Source of the DNA: Sphingosinicella microcystinivorans | GTDB lineage: Bacteria > Pseudomonadota > Alphaproteobacteria > Sphingomonadales > Sphingomonadaceae | Assembly: GCF_027941835.1 (NCBI RefSeq) | Contig: NZ_CP116005.1 | Span: 1,875,501 to 1,939,500, forward strand | Length of the DNA: 64,000 bases | Reading direction: 5' to 3' | Shown here: in pieces, positions 11,423-19,245 of the stretch | Layout of the letters: each line of letters starts with the position of its first letter | Numbering within the stretch: position 1 is the stretch's first letter | Notes under the pieces: model-generated | Database searches by the model: none | What the model was told of the DNA's origin: nothing | What the model saw: the letters and a program-made list of their open reading frames with translations, nothing else | Program-made: the position numbers and the translations under genes

Positions 11423-12529
11423 ATGCCGCGCACCGGATTCTACACCGACGAACGCACCTTCTGGCACGCGACCGGGATGCAGGCTCTGTTCCTGCCCGTC
11501 GGCGACTGGGTGCAGCCGCCCGGCGGCACGGCGGGCGCGGACACGCCCGATTCCAAGCGCCGCCTGCTCAACCTCGCGAACGCCTCCGGCCTCACGCGTA
11601 AACTTGTGATGGCGGACTCGGTCTCCGCCACGGTGGAGGACGTCTGCCGCGTGCACCCCCGCGACTACATCGACAACTTCAAGAGGGTGAGCGACGCGGG
11701 CGGCGGCGATCTCGGCCGGCTCGCGCCGTTCAGCAAGGGCGGCTTCGAGATCGCGATGATCTCGTGCGGCCTCGCGATCTCGGCGGTCGACGACGTGCTG
11801 GCCGGCGAGGTGGACAACGCCTACGCGCTCTGCCGCCCGGCGGGGCATCACTGCCTTGCCGACATGCCGATGGGCTTCTGCCTGCTCGCCAACATCCCGA
11901 TCGCTATCGAGGTCGCGAAGGCGCGGCGCGGCATCTCGCGCGTCGCGGTGGTGGACTGGGACGTGCACCACGGCAACGGCACGCAGTCGATCTTCTACGA
12001 CCGTGACGACGTTCTGACGATCTCCGTGCATCAGGACCGCTGCTTCCCGCCGGGATACAGCGGCACGGAGGATCGCGGCGCGGGCGCGGGGCTCGGCTTC
12101 AACCTCAACATCCCGCTTCCCGCCGGCGCGGGGCACGACGCCTATGTCCACGCGTTCGACGCGCTGGTGCTGCCTGCGCTCGAAAGCTTCAAGCCGGAAC
12201 TCATCATCGTCGCGTGCGGGCTCGATGCGAACAGCGTTGATCCGTTGGCGCGGATGCTGCTGCACAGCGAAAGCTACCGCGTGCTGACGCGGAAGATGAT
12301 GGACGCCGCCGGGCGCCTGTGCGGCGGGCGGCTCGCGGTCGTCCACGAGGGCGGCTATGCGGAAGCCTATGTGCCGTTCTGTGGCCACGCCATTCTGGAG
12401 ACGCTGAGCGGCGAGCGGACGGCGGTCGTCGATCCGGTGCTCGAGATGGCGCTCGGCTGGCAGCCGGGGCCGGAAGCGACGGCGTTCCACCGGCAATGGG
12501 TCGAGCGGCTGGCTGCGGCGCTCAAATGA
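11423..12529 (+). CDS. Histone deacetylase-family (class II type) amidohydrolase
   Basis: A 368-residue zinc deacetylase of the histone deacetylase/acetylpolyamine amidohydrolase/AcuC superfamily. Active-site signs are complete: tandem His142-His143 in RPAGHHC, zinc ligands Asp180 and His182 in DWDVHHGNGT, the third ligand Asp268 in GLDAN, and the transition-state Tyr312 in HEGGY. No signal peptide is seen, so it acts in the cytoplasm. Bacterial members remove acetyl groups from polyamines and other small amines, so in this operon it may deacetylate an N-acetylated amine that has been imported. The GAGGACAGG ribosome site supports the ATG. Confidence 0.88.
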   Translation: MPRTGFYTDERTFWHATGMQALFLPVGDWVQPPGGTAGADTPDSKRRLLNLANASGLTRKLVMADSVSATVEDVCRVHPRDYIDNFKRVSDAGGGDLGRLAPFSKGGFEIAMISCGLAISAVDDVLAGEVDNAYALCRPAGHHCLADMPMGFCLLANIPIAIEVAKARRGISRVAVVDWDVHHGNGTQSIFYDRDDVLTISVHQDRCFPPGYSGTEDRGAGAGLGFNLNIPLPAGAGHDAYVHAFDALVLPALESFKPELIIVACGLDANSVDPLARMLLHSESYRVLTRKMMDAAGRLCGGRLAVVHEGGYAEAYVPFCGHAILETLSGERTAVVDPVLEMALGWQPGPEATAFHRQWVERLAAALK

Positions 12530-13209
12530 CTGCGCTTCGCGCTGCGACTGCGGCCCTGCTGTTGTCGCTGCCGTCGGCGGCGCTCGGCAGCGAGTGGCTG
12601 ATGATGGTGAAGTCCGAGAACGTCGATCCGGCGCGCGAGGCGGAATTCGAGCACTGGTACAACGAAATCGACATTCCCGACGTGCTCGCCGTGCCCGGAT
12701 ACGAGCGCGCGCGGCGCGGGGCCGCCGTCACGGAGGACGGCGCGCGGCCCTACGTGGCGCTGTACACGATCACGTCGTCCGACATGGACAAGACGATCAT
12801 CGCGATGCTGATGGCGAGCTGGCGCATGGACCAGCTCGGGCGCGGCACCGATCTCATCAAGGTGACGGAGCGCATCTACTACAAGCGGGAGGGGAAGGGT
12901 ATGCGTAGCGCAGATGCGCCGAAGCCGACGCATCTCTACCTGCACCGGTCGAAAGGTGTGGCGCCGAAAGAATTGAGGGCCATCGTGAACGCGGGACTCG
13001 CGGCCGGTGTGACGCCCTACCGGGTCTACAATGTCCTGATGCACGAACCGGTCGCGGTGCCGGATCAGCTTGTCGTGTTCGAGATTTCAGCCGCGTCAGA
13101 TGCCGCGGCAAAGGATGCGGTGAAAGCGATCGGGACGCGGACCGGCGTCAGCGGATGCGGAGCCGACTGCGCGGCGCTCTATCGGTTGACGCTCGACGTT
13201 TCGGGCTGA
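12526..13209 (+). CDS. Exported protein with dimeric alpha/beta-barrel-like repeats, function unknown
   Basis: A 227-residue protein starting at an ATG that overlaps the deacetylase stop (ATGA). The first 21 residues form a signal peptide (LLLSLPSAALGS). The mature part begins with a segment containing FEHWYNEIDIPDVLAVPGYE, a pattern typical of EthD/antibiotic-monooxygenase-like dimeric ferredoxin-fold proteins; a second, weaker repeat follows from about residue 140. No catalytic residues can be assigned. Its 3' end overlaps the convergent cytochrome gene by 31 bp. It could bind or isomerise a pathway intermediate, but this is a guess. Confidence 0.75.
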   Translation: MTALRAATAALLLSLPSAALGSEWLMMVKSENVDPAREAEFEHWYNEIDIPDVLAVPGYERARRGAAVTEDGARPYVALYTITSSDMDKTIIAMLMASWRMDQLGRGTDLIKVTERIYYKREGKGMRSADAPKPTHLYLHRSKGVAPKELRAIVNAGLAAGVTPYRVYNVLMHEPVAVPDQLVVFEISAASDAAAKDAVKAIGTRTGVSGCGADCAALYRLTLDVSG

Positions 13210-13631
13210 GCGAACTTCGCGACGAGCGCGGCGCGCGTGCCGGTAACGTCGACGAGTCGCTGCGCGCGATAGAGCGCGACCTCTTCCGCTGTATAAGGTT
13301 CGAATCCATCCGCCGTGATGCCGCCCATCTTCGGGAGCAGCCAGTTGAGCAATGCGGCGAGATCGGCATCGCTGAGCTTCGAATTCGCCGAGCCCGGAAC
13401 CTGCACGAGGAATTCGCGGCCGCCCTCCACCGTCAGGAAGCGGTGAAGCTCGCCCTTCATCGACGGCACGCTGCCTTTCTGGCCGCTGCCGTCGGGTAGG
13501 TGGCAGCCCTGGCATTCGGTCATGTAGTTGACGTGCGCCGAACGCCCGTTGCGCGCGAGGTTCGGCGCTATGCCGGCGTGCGCCGCCATGGCGGCGGTGC
13601 ACAGCAGGACGGGAAAGACGGCAAGACGCAT
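13179..13631 (-). CDS. Small c-type cytochrome next to amine dehydrogenase light chain
   Basis: A 150-residue exported protein: signal peptide (LAVFPVLLCTAAMAAHA, about residues 1-20) and one haem-binding CQGCH motif in MTECQGCHLPDGSG. A hydrophobic ALLNWLLPKMGG segment may supply the distal Met. It starts 2 bp after the light-chain gene, so it is the last gene of the amine dehydrogenase operon. Likely roles are electron transfer from the TTQ enzyme or help in cofactor formation. It has a single haem motif, so it is not the di-haem enzyme MauG. Confidence 0.85.
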   Translation of the reverse strand: MRLAVFPVLLCTAAMAAHAGIAPNLARNGRSAHVNYMTECQGCHLPDGSGQKGSVPSMKGELHRFLTVEGGREFLVQVPGSANSKLSDADLAALLNWLLPKMGGITADGFEPYTAEEVALYRAQRLVDVTGTRAALVAKFAQPETSSVNR

Positions 13632-13633
13632 CC

Positions 13634-14152
13634 CTAGTCGGCGGCGCCGAGCACGACGGCGGTCGAGCAGTTGTAGACGACGCCGACCTCGGTGCCGAGG
13701 CACCAGTTGATGTCGTTGGAGCCCGCGGGCTGGTGGACGGGCGTGTCGCCTTCGTTGCGGTTGCACATGCAGCGGCCGCACGCCGACTTGCCGCAGCAGT
13801 CGTTGTAGGAGATCACGTAATCCTTGCCGTCCATCGGGTTGCGGCAGGTGCCGACCCACGTGATCGGCGACGGCTCGGTGCCCGGCGGACACGACGAGGT
13901 GCTGCCGCCGCAGCAGGAGCAGAGGAAGCCGTCGATCGCGCAGTAGCGCCAGTAGTCGCAGGATTGCGGATCGCCGCTCTCGCCCGGCTGCTGCGCCGCG
14001 TTGGCGCGCGAGACGGGGAGCAGCGGCATGGACGCCGCGGCGATGCCGAAGGCACTGGCGCGACCGAAGAAGCTGCGGCGCGACATGCCGCGCGCGGCCG
14101 TGCGGCTCAGCCGCTCCATGATCCTGTCGAGCCGGTTCATTGGCCTGTTCAT
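13634..14152 (-). CDS. aauA: Aromatic amine dehydrogenase light (beta) subunit, TTQ-bearing
   Basis: A 172-residue periplasmic quinoprotein subunit. A twin-arginine signal (SRRSFFG at residues 24-30) precedes a Cys-rich core. The two tryptophans that form tryptophan tryptophylquinone are Trp99 (SPITW) and Trp150 (NDINW), 51 residues apart as in known enzymes, and the catalytic base aligns with Asp118 (SYNDCC). The threonine that follows the Cys near the C-terminus in known enzymes is Ser163 here. The patterns CAIDGFLCSCCGG and CCGKSACGRC resemble recalled aromatic amine dehydrogenase rather than methylamine dehydrogenase, which has a different DGNICDCSGG-type segment. It oxidises primary arylalkylamines to aldehyde and ammonia with the heavy chain. 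Confidence 0.92.
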   Translation of the reverse strand: MNRPMNRLDRIMERLSRTAARGMSRRSFFGRASAFGIAAASMPLLPVSRANAAQQPGESGDPQSCDYWRYCAIDGFLCSCCGGSTSSCPPGTEPSPITWVGTCRNPMDGKDYVISYNDCCGKSACGRCMCNRNEGDTPVHQPAGSNDINWCLGTEVGVVYNCSTAVVLGAAD

Positions 14153-14775
14153 TTCGCAGCTCCTGTCGTTGCGCCCGTAGCGTCACGGCGCGCCATATAA
14201 TCCTGGATCGAGGCGATGCCCGTCCGTTCGGCTTCGAACAGGCTCTCGACATGCTCGCGGTTATTGACGAGGCCCTTCGAGGCGACGCGCCCGTCCGCGC
14301 CGAGCAGCACCGCGTAAGGCAGCTTGCCGACGCCGTGCGCACGGCCGAGATCGGTGGAGAGCACGAACGGATGGTCGCCGAGCTTCTGCTGCACGATCAT
14401 CTTCATCTGCGCGACCTCGTCACCGTCGCTCGCGAACACGAGGCGCGTGGTGGCGGCATTCTCGCGCGCGACCGAGAGCAGCACCGGCAGCATGGACTTG
14501 CACATCGGGCAGGTCGGCGAGAGGAAGAATACCAGCGTCGAGCGTCCGTCGCCTGCGATGCCGCCGATGCGGACCTCGCCGCCGGTGAGGCTGGGAAGCT
14601 CGAACACCGGCGCCGTCTCGCCGACCTTGGCGCCGCCCGAGAGCGTCAGTGCGCCGACCGGCCCGAGCCGTTCGTGGAGCATCCCGACCTGACGCAGCAG
14701 GCCGACCATCAGCAGCGCGAGTCCGACGATCGCCACCCATTGCAGCGCGAACGCTGCGAGAAAGAACTCGTTCAT
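14149..14775 (-). CDS. mauD: MauD/AauD-like thioredoxin-fold maturation protein
   Basis: A 208-residue protein with one N-terminal membrane helix (about residues 5-27) that places a thioredoxin/AhpC-like domain in the periplasm. The redox motif is CPMC in FFLSPTCPMCKSMLPVL. MauD-type proteins are needed for correct disulfides in the Cys-rich TTQ light chain, which here has well over ten cysteines. The stop overlaps the start of the light-chain gene (ATGA), and its own ATG overlaps the mauE-like stop, so all four genes are translationally coupled. Confidence 0.9.
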   Translation of the reverse strand: MNEFFLAAFALQWVAIVGLALLMVGLLRQVGMLHERLGPVGALTLSGGAKVGETAPVFELPSLTGGEVRIGGIAGDGRSTLVFFLSPTCPMCKSMLPVLLSVARENAATTRLVFASDGDEVAQMKMIVQQKLGDHPFVLSTDLGRAHGVGKLPYAVLLGADGRVASKGLVNNREHVESLFEAERTGIASIQDYMARRDATGATTGAAK

Positions 14776-15320
14776 CTCACCACCGCCTTTCTTTGCAGGC
14801 GAATTGCACTGAACTGTCCGAAACCGAGATAGAGAAACGTGAACGCCGCCACCGCACCGATGCCCGAAATCCAGTCGATGGGTCCGAGCGGGCGGGCGCT
14901 GATGGGAAGCGCGAACACGGCGAAGGCGATGACGCCGAGCGCCACGTTGCGGGCGACGAGTTCCCAGCCGAGCGATGCGTGCGTCGCGCCGAAGCTGCAG
15001 CCGCAATCAATGTGATCGCGCCCGCGCGCGATGTTGATGCCCATCGCGGCGGCATAGACGAGCAGAAGCGCGGCGACGCCGAGCATGGCGATCTGACTGC
15101 CGAGCGGCACGGCGACAATCGCCGCGGCGCCGAGGGCGAGTTCGGCGAGGGCGATCACCGCGCCCGCCGGACGGACAAGCGGACCCGGGAGCAGCCGGTA
15201 GTTGCCGAGCGTTTCCGCGAAAGCGGTGAAGTCCCTGAGCTTGCTCGCGCCGCCGACAAGGAACAGGCCGCCGAACAGCACGTCCGTCACCAGAACGGGC
15301 AGGATGTCGAGGCCGCTCAC
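14772..15320 (-). CDS. mauE: MauE/AauE-like integral membrane maturation protein
   Basis: A 182-residue inner-membrane protein with about four hydrophobic helices, of the MauE/DoxX-related family. The conserved IDCGCSFG motif (a Cys-x-Cys pair) lies between helices 3 and 4. MauE and MauD act together in forming the disulfide-rich light subunit, probably by supplying reducing or oxidising equivalents across the membrane. The start is GTG at 15320, overlapping the heavy-chain stop (GTGA). Confidence 0.88.
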   Translation of the reverse strand: MSGLDILPVLVTDVLFGGLFLVGGASKLRDFTAFAETLGNYRLLPGPLVRPAGAVIALAELALGAAAIVAVPLGSQIAMLGVAALLLVYAAAMGINIARGRDHIDCGCSFGATHASLGWELVARNVALGVIAFAVFALPISARPLGPIDWISGIGAVAAFTFLYLGFGQFSAIRLQRKAVVR

Positions 15321-16462
15321 TGGCCGGTCACCGGCGAGGGCTGGATGATCGTCATGAATCCGCCGAGCCCTTCGATCTTGCGGATGAGCGCGCCGGTCAT
15401 GGCGTCGCGGACCGTGAAATCGGTCTCGCCCGGCATCGTCGTGTAGAGCAGCGGCTTCGTGTCCTGGCTGACGGCGACGGAGAGCGCGATGCCGTCCAGC
15501 GGGATGCGCTGGATGCGCGTCTGCTTCGCGGCGTCGTAGACCCAGATCTCGGTGCCGGGGTCCTTGTGCGTGTCGGGGCCGCCCTCGTGCATCAGCACAT
15601 AGAGACGCCCGGTGCCGCGATGATAGGCGGCGGTCTGGAGCGCGCCGGGACGCCAGCCCGCGTCGGCCGCCGTGGTCAGCGACCATGTCTTTGCGAGCGT
15701 CGGCACGTCCTTCGCATGGTCGATCACGTGCACCTTGCCGCTCGGCGTGAAGAACAGCCACTGCTTGCCGGTCCACACGCCCTTCTCGGTGACGGGGTCG
15801 TCGTCCGCGAACAGCTTCTTCGAGGTCTTGCCGAGCGTGACTTTGCCTTCAGCGTCGAGCGTCGCCGGTTGCAGCGCGCCGTCGCCGCAGATGAGGAAGA
15901 ATTTCGACGGGCCGGTCGGGAAGACGAGGCCGCAGCCCGAGGTCACGAACTCGCCCACCGTCTTCTGCGCCTGCATGTCGACGACCGTGACGGACTGCTC
16001 GGGCGTGAAATTGTAGATGAGCGCGAAGCGTCCGCCCGGCATCACCGGCGCCGACGACAGGAACGGCATACCGCTGAAGCGCTTCGGCGGAATGATCGCT
16101 TCCGGCCCGGCCTTGAGGTCGGAGGTCTTGTAGAAGGTGACGACGTCGGTGCGCTCGCCGCGCGTGCCGCGCGAGAGGTGGATCGAGGGAACGCCGAATG
16201 TCTTGCCGTCCTCGGCGAGCAGCAGGGAGCCGTGACCATAGCCGCCGCTCACCATGCCGAGCATCTGGCCGCTGTCAGCATCGAGCAGATAGGCGCGGCC
16301 GTCGAGCATACGGTCGAACGCGATGTCGTTCACCCATACCCAGTGCGGCTGCATCACCTCGGCGAGCGATTCCGTCGTCAGTTCCTCCGGCTGAAGCTGT
16401 GCGCTTGCCGGGATGGCGACGGCGGCGAGGCAGAGTGCGGTGAAGGCGGTGATTGTCTTCAT
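15317..16462 (-). CDS. aauB: Aromatic amine dehydrogenase heavy (alpha) subunit
   Basis: A 381-residue periplasmic subunit with a cleavable signal peptide (about residues 1-21, ending IPASAQ) and a seven-bladed beta-propeller of the amine dehydrogenase heavy-chain family. Typical stretches are RAYLLDADSGQMLGMVSGGY, LSRGTRGERTDVVTFY and LYVLMHEGG...THKDPGTEIWVYD. The propeller holds the TTQ light chain and forms the substrate channel. The length matches known heavy chains. It lies 22 bp downstream of a cytochrome c gene. Substrate choice (aromatic versus methylamine) cannot be read from this subunit alone; the light chain favours aromatic amines. Confidence 0.92.
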   Translation of the reverse strand: MKTITAFTALCLAAVAIPASAQLQPEELTTESLAEVMQPHWVWVNDIAFDRMLDGRAYLLDADSGQMLGMVSGGYGHGSLLLAEDGKTFGVPSIHLSRGTRGERTDVVTFYKTSDLKAGPEAIIPPKRFSGMPFLSSAPVMPGGRFALIYNFTPEQSVTVVDMQAQKTVGEFVTSGCGLVFPTGPSKFFLICGDGALQPATLDAEGKVTLGKTSKKLFADDDPVTEKGVWTGKQWLFFTPSGKVHVIDHAKDVPTLAKTWSLTTAADAGWRPGALQTAAYHRGTGRLYVLMHEGGPDTHKDPGTEIWVYDAAKQTRIQRIPLDGIALSVAVSQDTKPLLYTTMPGETDFTVRDAMTGALIRKIEGLGGFMTIIQPSPVTGQ

Positions 16463-16484
16463 GTCGGTCCTCCGGCGGGTCAGG

Positions 16485-16853
16485 CTATTTCCGCGTGGTG
16501 AGATAGGCGATGATGTTAGCGCGGTCCTCCGCGCGCGGCAGGCCCGCGAAAGCCATGCGCGAGCCCTTGATCGTTGCGGCGGGCTTCTGGAGGAAGGCGT
16601 CGAGCATGTCCGGCGTCCAGACGATGCCCGACGCTTTCATCGCGGGCGAATAGTTGAACTCAGCCGTGCCGGCCTTGCGCCCGACGACACCCGACAGGTT
16701 CGGACCCATGGCAATCTTCTTGCCGGGATCGACGGAATGGCACATGGCGCAGCGCTTGAACACGGCCGCGCCTGCGGCCGCATCGACGGCGGCGTGCGCG
16801 GGGGCCGATGCAAGCGCCGCGAACGCGGCCAGCCACAACCTTGAACCCACCAA
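16485..16853 (-). CDS. Class I cytochrome c, likely amine dehydrogenase electron acceptor
   Basis: A 122-residue exported cytochrome: signal peptide (LWLAAFAALASAPAHA, about residues 5-21), haem motif CAMCH in FKRCAMCHSVDPG, GPNLSGVVGRKAG and a Met axial ligand in KGSRMAFAG. This is the soluble c2/mitochondrial-type pattern. It lies between the receptor and the heavy-chain gene, so it probably carries electrons from the TTQ enzyme to the respiratory chain, the job done by azurin or amicyanin in other amine-oxidising bacteria. No cupredoxin gene is in the window. Confidence 0.88.
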   Translation of the reverse strand: MVGSRLWLAAFAALASAPAHAAVDAAAGAAVFKRCAMCHSVDPGKKIAMGPNLSGVVGRKAGTAEFNYSPAMKASGIVWTPDMLDAFLQKPAATIKGSRMAFAGLPRAEDRANIIAYLTTRK

Positions 16854-16876
16854 ACCCGTCTCCCTCCCGGAAGATG

Positions 16877-19078
16877 CTAGAAATTATACGTGACGCTGCC
16901 GCCGAACCAGCGCGGGCGCGCGTAGGTCTGGTTCGACGTGCCGAGCGCGGCGCCGAGATCGAGATTGTAGATGCGGTATTCCTTGTCGGTGACGTTGTTG
17001 ACGAAGGCCGCGATCACCCAGCGGTCGTCATCGGTTTCGAACGACACGCGGACGTTGCCGACGACGTGCGAATCCTCGTGGTCGATGGGCGCGTTGAAGG
17101 TCGAGAAATACTGCGCGCTGTCGTATTTCCAGTCGGTCTGGAACGCGAGCGATCCGGGGCCGACGGGGAAGGCGTAGCGCAGCATCCCGCCGAGGCTCCA
17201 CGCGGGCGCCTGCGGCATCTTGCGGTCGGCGACGCGGCCGCCGGGCAGCGTGATGCCTTTCACCTTGGTGTCGAGGTGCGTGAGGAACGCCGACAGCAGG
17301 AGGCCGGTCGCGGGCCGCAGCGTCAGCTCGCCCTCGAAGCCGGTGACCTTCGCCGGGCGGTTGGTGACGAACTGCGACAGGCCTTCGAGCGAGAAGGCCT
17401 GATAGTCCTTGTAGTCGTAGTGGAAGACGGAGCCGTTGAACGTGACCGCGCGGTTCGCGAATGTCGCCTTGAAGCCGCCCTCGTAGTTGGTGAGCACCTC
17501 CTGGTCGTAGGGCAGCGTCGCGGGGTCGATCGGCGCGAACGCCTGCACGCCGAAGCCGCCGCTCTTGGTGCCGCGGTTGACGCTGGCGTAGAGCAGCACG
17601 TCGTCGCTGGGGCGGTAGTCGATCTCGATCTTGCCGGACCAGTTCTTGAACGTCTGCTTGGCGAGGTCGGGATTGGTCGTGCTGTTGAAGACGAAATCGG
17701 TGACGCCGTTCTCGGCGTGTGTGAAATCGTACTTTTTCCAGTCCCAGCTGTAGCGGCCGCCGACGATGAGGCTGAGCGCCTCGCTCGCCTTGAATTCCAC
17801 CTGTCCGAACACGGCGACCGACTCGGTCTTCTGCGTGCCGCCGTAGTTTTCCATGAACTCGAGGATGCTGCTGGCGTCGATCTGGTAGGCGTTTTCGGTC
17901 TTGATCTTGAGGCCGTAGATGCCGGCAAGCCAGTTGAGCCGGTCGGTGTCGCCCGACAGGCGCAGCTCCTGCGAGAGCTGATAGAGGTCCTGCGCGGTGT
18001 CGTAGTCGAAGATCGGCAGCGGGGACATGTCGGTGTCCTCGCCGTAGCGCTTGCGGAGGTCCTGGTAGTCGGTGATCGAGGTGAACTGCGTACCCCCGAA
18101 ATCATGCTCGTAGCGGACCGTGGCGCTCCAGAACTTGCGGTCGAAATAGCCGTTCCGGTCGTAGTCGCCGGTGAACGGGTCGTTGTCGGAATCGCGGTAG
18201 CCGAACACGTCGCAGCCGCCGCAGGTTTCCCAGAAATCTTCCGTGGGCCCGAGCACGTAGCCGAGGCCGTCCTCGTCGAAGCCGGCCGCGACATGCGTGT
18301 AGATGCCGCCGCTCGTCTCGTCGTCGTTGCGCAGGCCCTGCAGCTTCACGAGCAGCGTGCCGTTCTCGCCGACGTCGGCCTCCACCTGCAACCGCCCGCC
18401 GAAGAAGCGCGAATTGCCGAGGTCCTTGCCGATGCGGTTTTCGAGATAGCCGCCGTGATGGTTGGTGGTGACCGAAAGGCGCGCGCGCACGGTGTCCGAC
18501 AGCGGGCCACTGATCGCGCCTTCGGTGGCGATCTGCCCGTAGCTGCCGACCGTCACGCTCGCGAAGCCCTCGAACGTGCTCGTCGGCCGCTTGGTGATCG
18601 CCTGCACGAGGCCGCCCGTGGCGTTGCGCCCGAACAGCGTGCCCTGCGGGCCGCGCAGGATCTCGACGCGCTCGAGGTCGAACATCTGGCTGCTGATCGC
18701 GCCGAGCGCGCTCACGTAGACCTCGTCGTTGTAGAAGGCGATCGGCGCTTCCTGCGAATCGGCGAAATCGTTCTGCGAGACGCCGCGGATGTTGAACACG
18801 GTGATCGTCGGGCTGTACTGGGCGACCTGAAGGCTCGGTACCTGCCCGGCGAGCGCGGTCACGTCCTGCCGCCCCATCGAATCGAGCGACGCGCCGCCGA
18901 GCGCGGTGACGGACAGGCCGATGTCCTGCAAATTCTGCTCGCGCTTCTGCGCCGTGACGACGATCGCATCGTCAATGACGGCGGCCTCCTGCGCTGCGGC
19001 CGTCGCCGGCGTGAGCGCGGCGCCCGCAAGCAGCAGGAGCCTCAGCGGCGGGCGACGGAATCGGATATGGCTGCGCAT
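16877..19078 (-). CDS. TonB-dependent outer-membrane receptor, first gene of amine dehydrogenase operon
   Basis: A 733-residue outer-membrane receptor. The ATG at 19078 is preceded by GGGAGGGG and gives a signal peptide ending ATAAAQ (about residue 29). The TonB box/plug begins at DAIVVTAQKREQN, the plug includes LERVEILRGPQGTLFGRNATGG, and the barrel ends in VTYNF. An upstream extension to 19309 was refused because it lacks a ribosome site and would bury the signal. It is 23 bp from the cytochrome gene and heads the operon. It likely takes up the amine or its conjugate. Confidence 0.92.
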   Translation of the reverse strand: MRSHIRFRRPPLRLLLLAGAALTPATAAAQEAAVIDDAIVVTAQKREQNLQDIGLSVTALGGASLDSMGRQDVTALAGQVPSLQVAQYSPTITVFNIRGVSQNDFADSQEAPIAFYNDEVYVSALGAISSQMFDLERVEILRGPQGTLFGRNATGGLVQAITKRPTSTFEGFASVTVGSYGQIATEGAISGPLSDTVRARLSVTTNHHGGYLENRIGKDLGNSRFFGGRLQVEADVGENGTLLVKLQGLRNDDETSGGIYTHVAAGFDEDGLGYVLGPTEDFWETCGGCDVFGYRDSDNDPFTGDYDRNGYFDRKFWSATVRYEHDFGGTQFTSITDYQDLRKRYGEDTDMSPLPIFDYDTAQDLYQLSQELRLSGDTDRLNWLAGIYGLKIKTENAYQIDASSILEFMENYGGTQKTESVAVFGQVEFKASEALSLIVGGRYSWDWKKYDFTHAENGVTDFVFNSTTNPDLAKQTFKNWSGKIEIDYRPSDDVLLYASVNRGTKSGGFGVQAFAPIDPATLPYDQEVLTNYEGGFKATFANRAVTFNGSVFHYDYKDYQAFSLEGLSQFVTNRPAKVTGFEGELTLRPATGLLLSAFLTHLDTKVKGITLPGGRVADRKMPQAPAWSLGGMLRYAFPVGPGSLAFQTDWKYDSAQYFSTFNAPIDHEDSHVVGNVRVSFETDDDRWVIAAFVNNVTDKEYRIYNLDLGAALGTSNQTYARPRWFGGSVTYNF

Positions 19079-19101
19079 GTGATTTTCCCCTCCCTGCAGT
19101 G

Positions 19102-19147
19102 CAATTCGAATTGTTTTGGGTACTATATTTCGAATCAATTCGATTTG
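19102..19147. promoter_or_regulatory. TTCGAATT-type operator cluster before the receptor/amine dehydrogenase operon
   Basis: CAATTCGAATTG (19102-19113) is a perfect 12-bp palindrome. At 19128-19147 lies TTTCGAATCAATTCGATTTG with two further TTCGA cores. The sites sit directly upstream of the receptor start, overlapping where a promoter should be, and resemble the element at 963-980 before the other operon. They probably bind the adjacent TetR protein; not tested. Confidence 0.55.
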
Positions 19148-19212
19148 TAAAGCCGCTCCGGGCAGGGTTTCCGTCCTCGGGATGGTGGAATGTTGGAACA
19201 GTAACCGGATTA

Positions 19213-19222
19213 AATTCGAATT
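19213..19222. promoter_or_regulatory. AATTCGAATT palindrome upstream of second TetR gene
   Basis: A perfect 10-bp palindrome AATTCGAATT lies 24 bp upstream of the TetR start, suggesting autoregulation through the same operator type as at 19102-19113. Confidence 0.5.
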
Positions 19223-19245
19223 GACTTGACTCCGGCGATCAACGA

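Noticed and set aside
8854-11433. 859-codon minus-strand frame across the MBL-HD and amidohydrolase genes
   Set aside because: Antisense shadow with His/Arg-rich low-complexity character; both sense genes have complete catalytic motifs.
13634-16462. Calling the TTQ enzyme methylamine dehydrogenase
   Set aside because: The light-chain core (FLCSCCGG, SPITWVGTC, GKSACGRC) resembles the aromatic type, and the neighbouring paaK and ALDH genes fit aromatic amines. A methylamine role is not fully excluded.
16808-19150. 780-codon plus-strand frame opposite the second receptor
   Set aside because: Antisense shadow; the minus-strand receptor has a signal peptide, plug motif and aromatic C-terminus.
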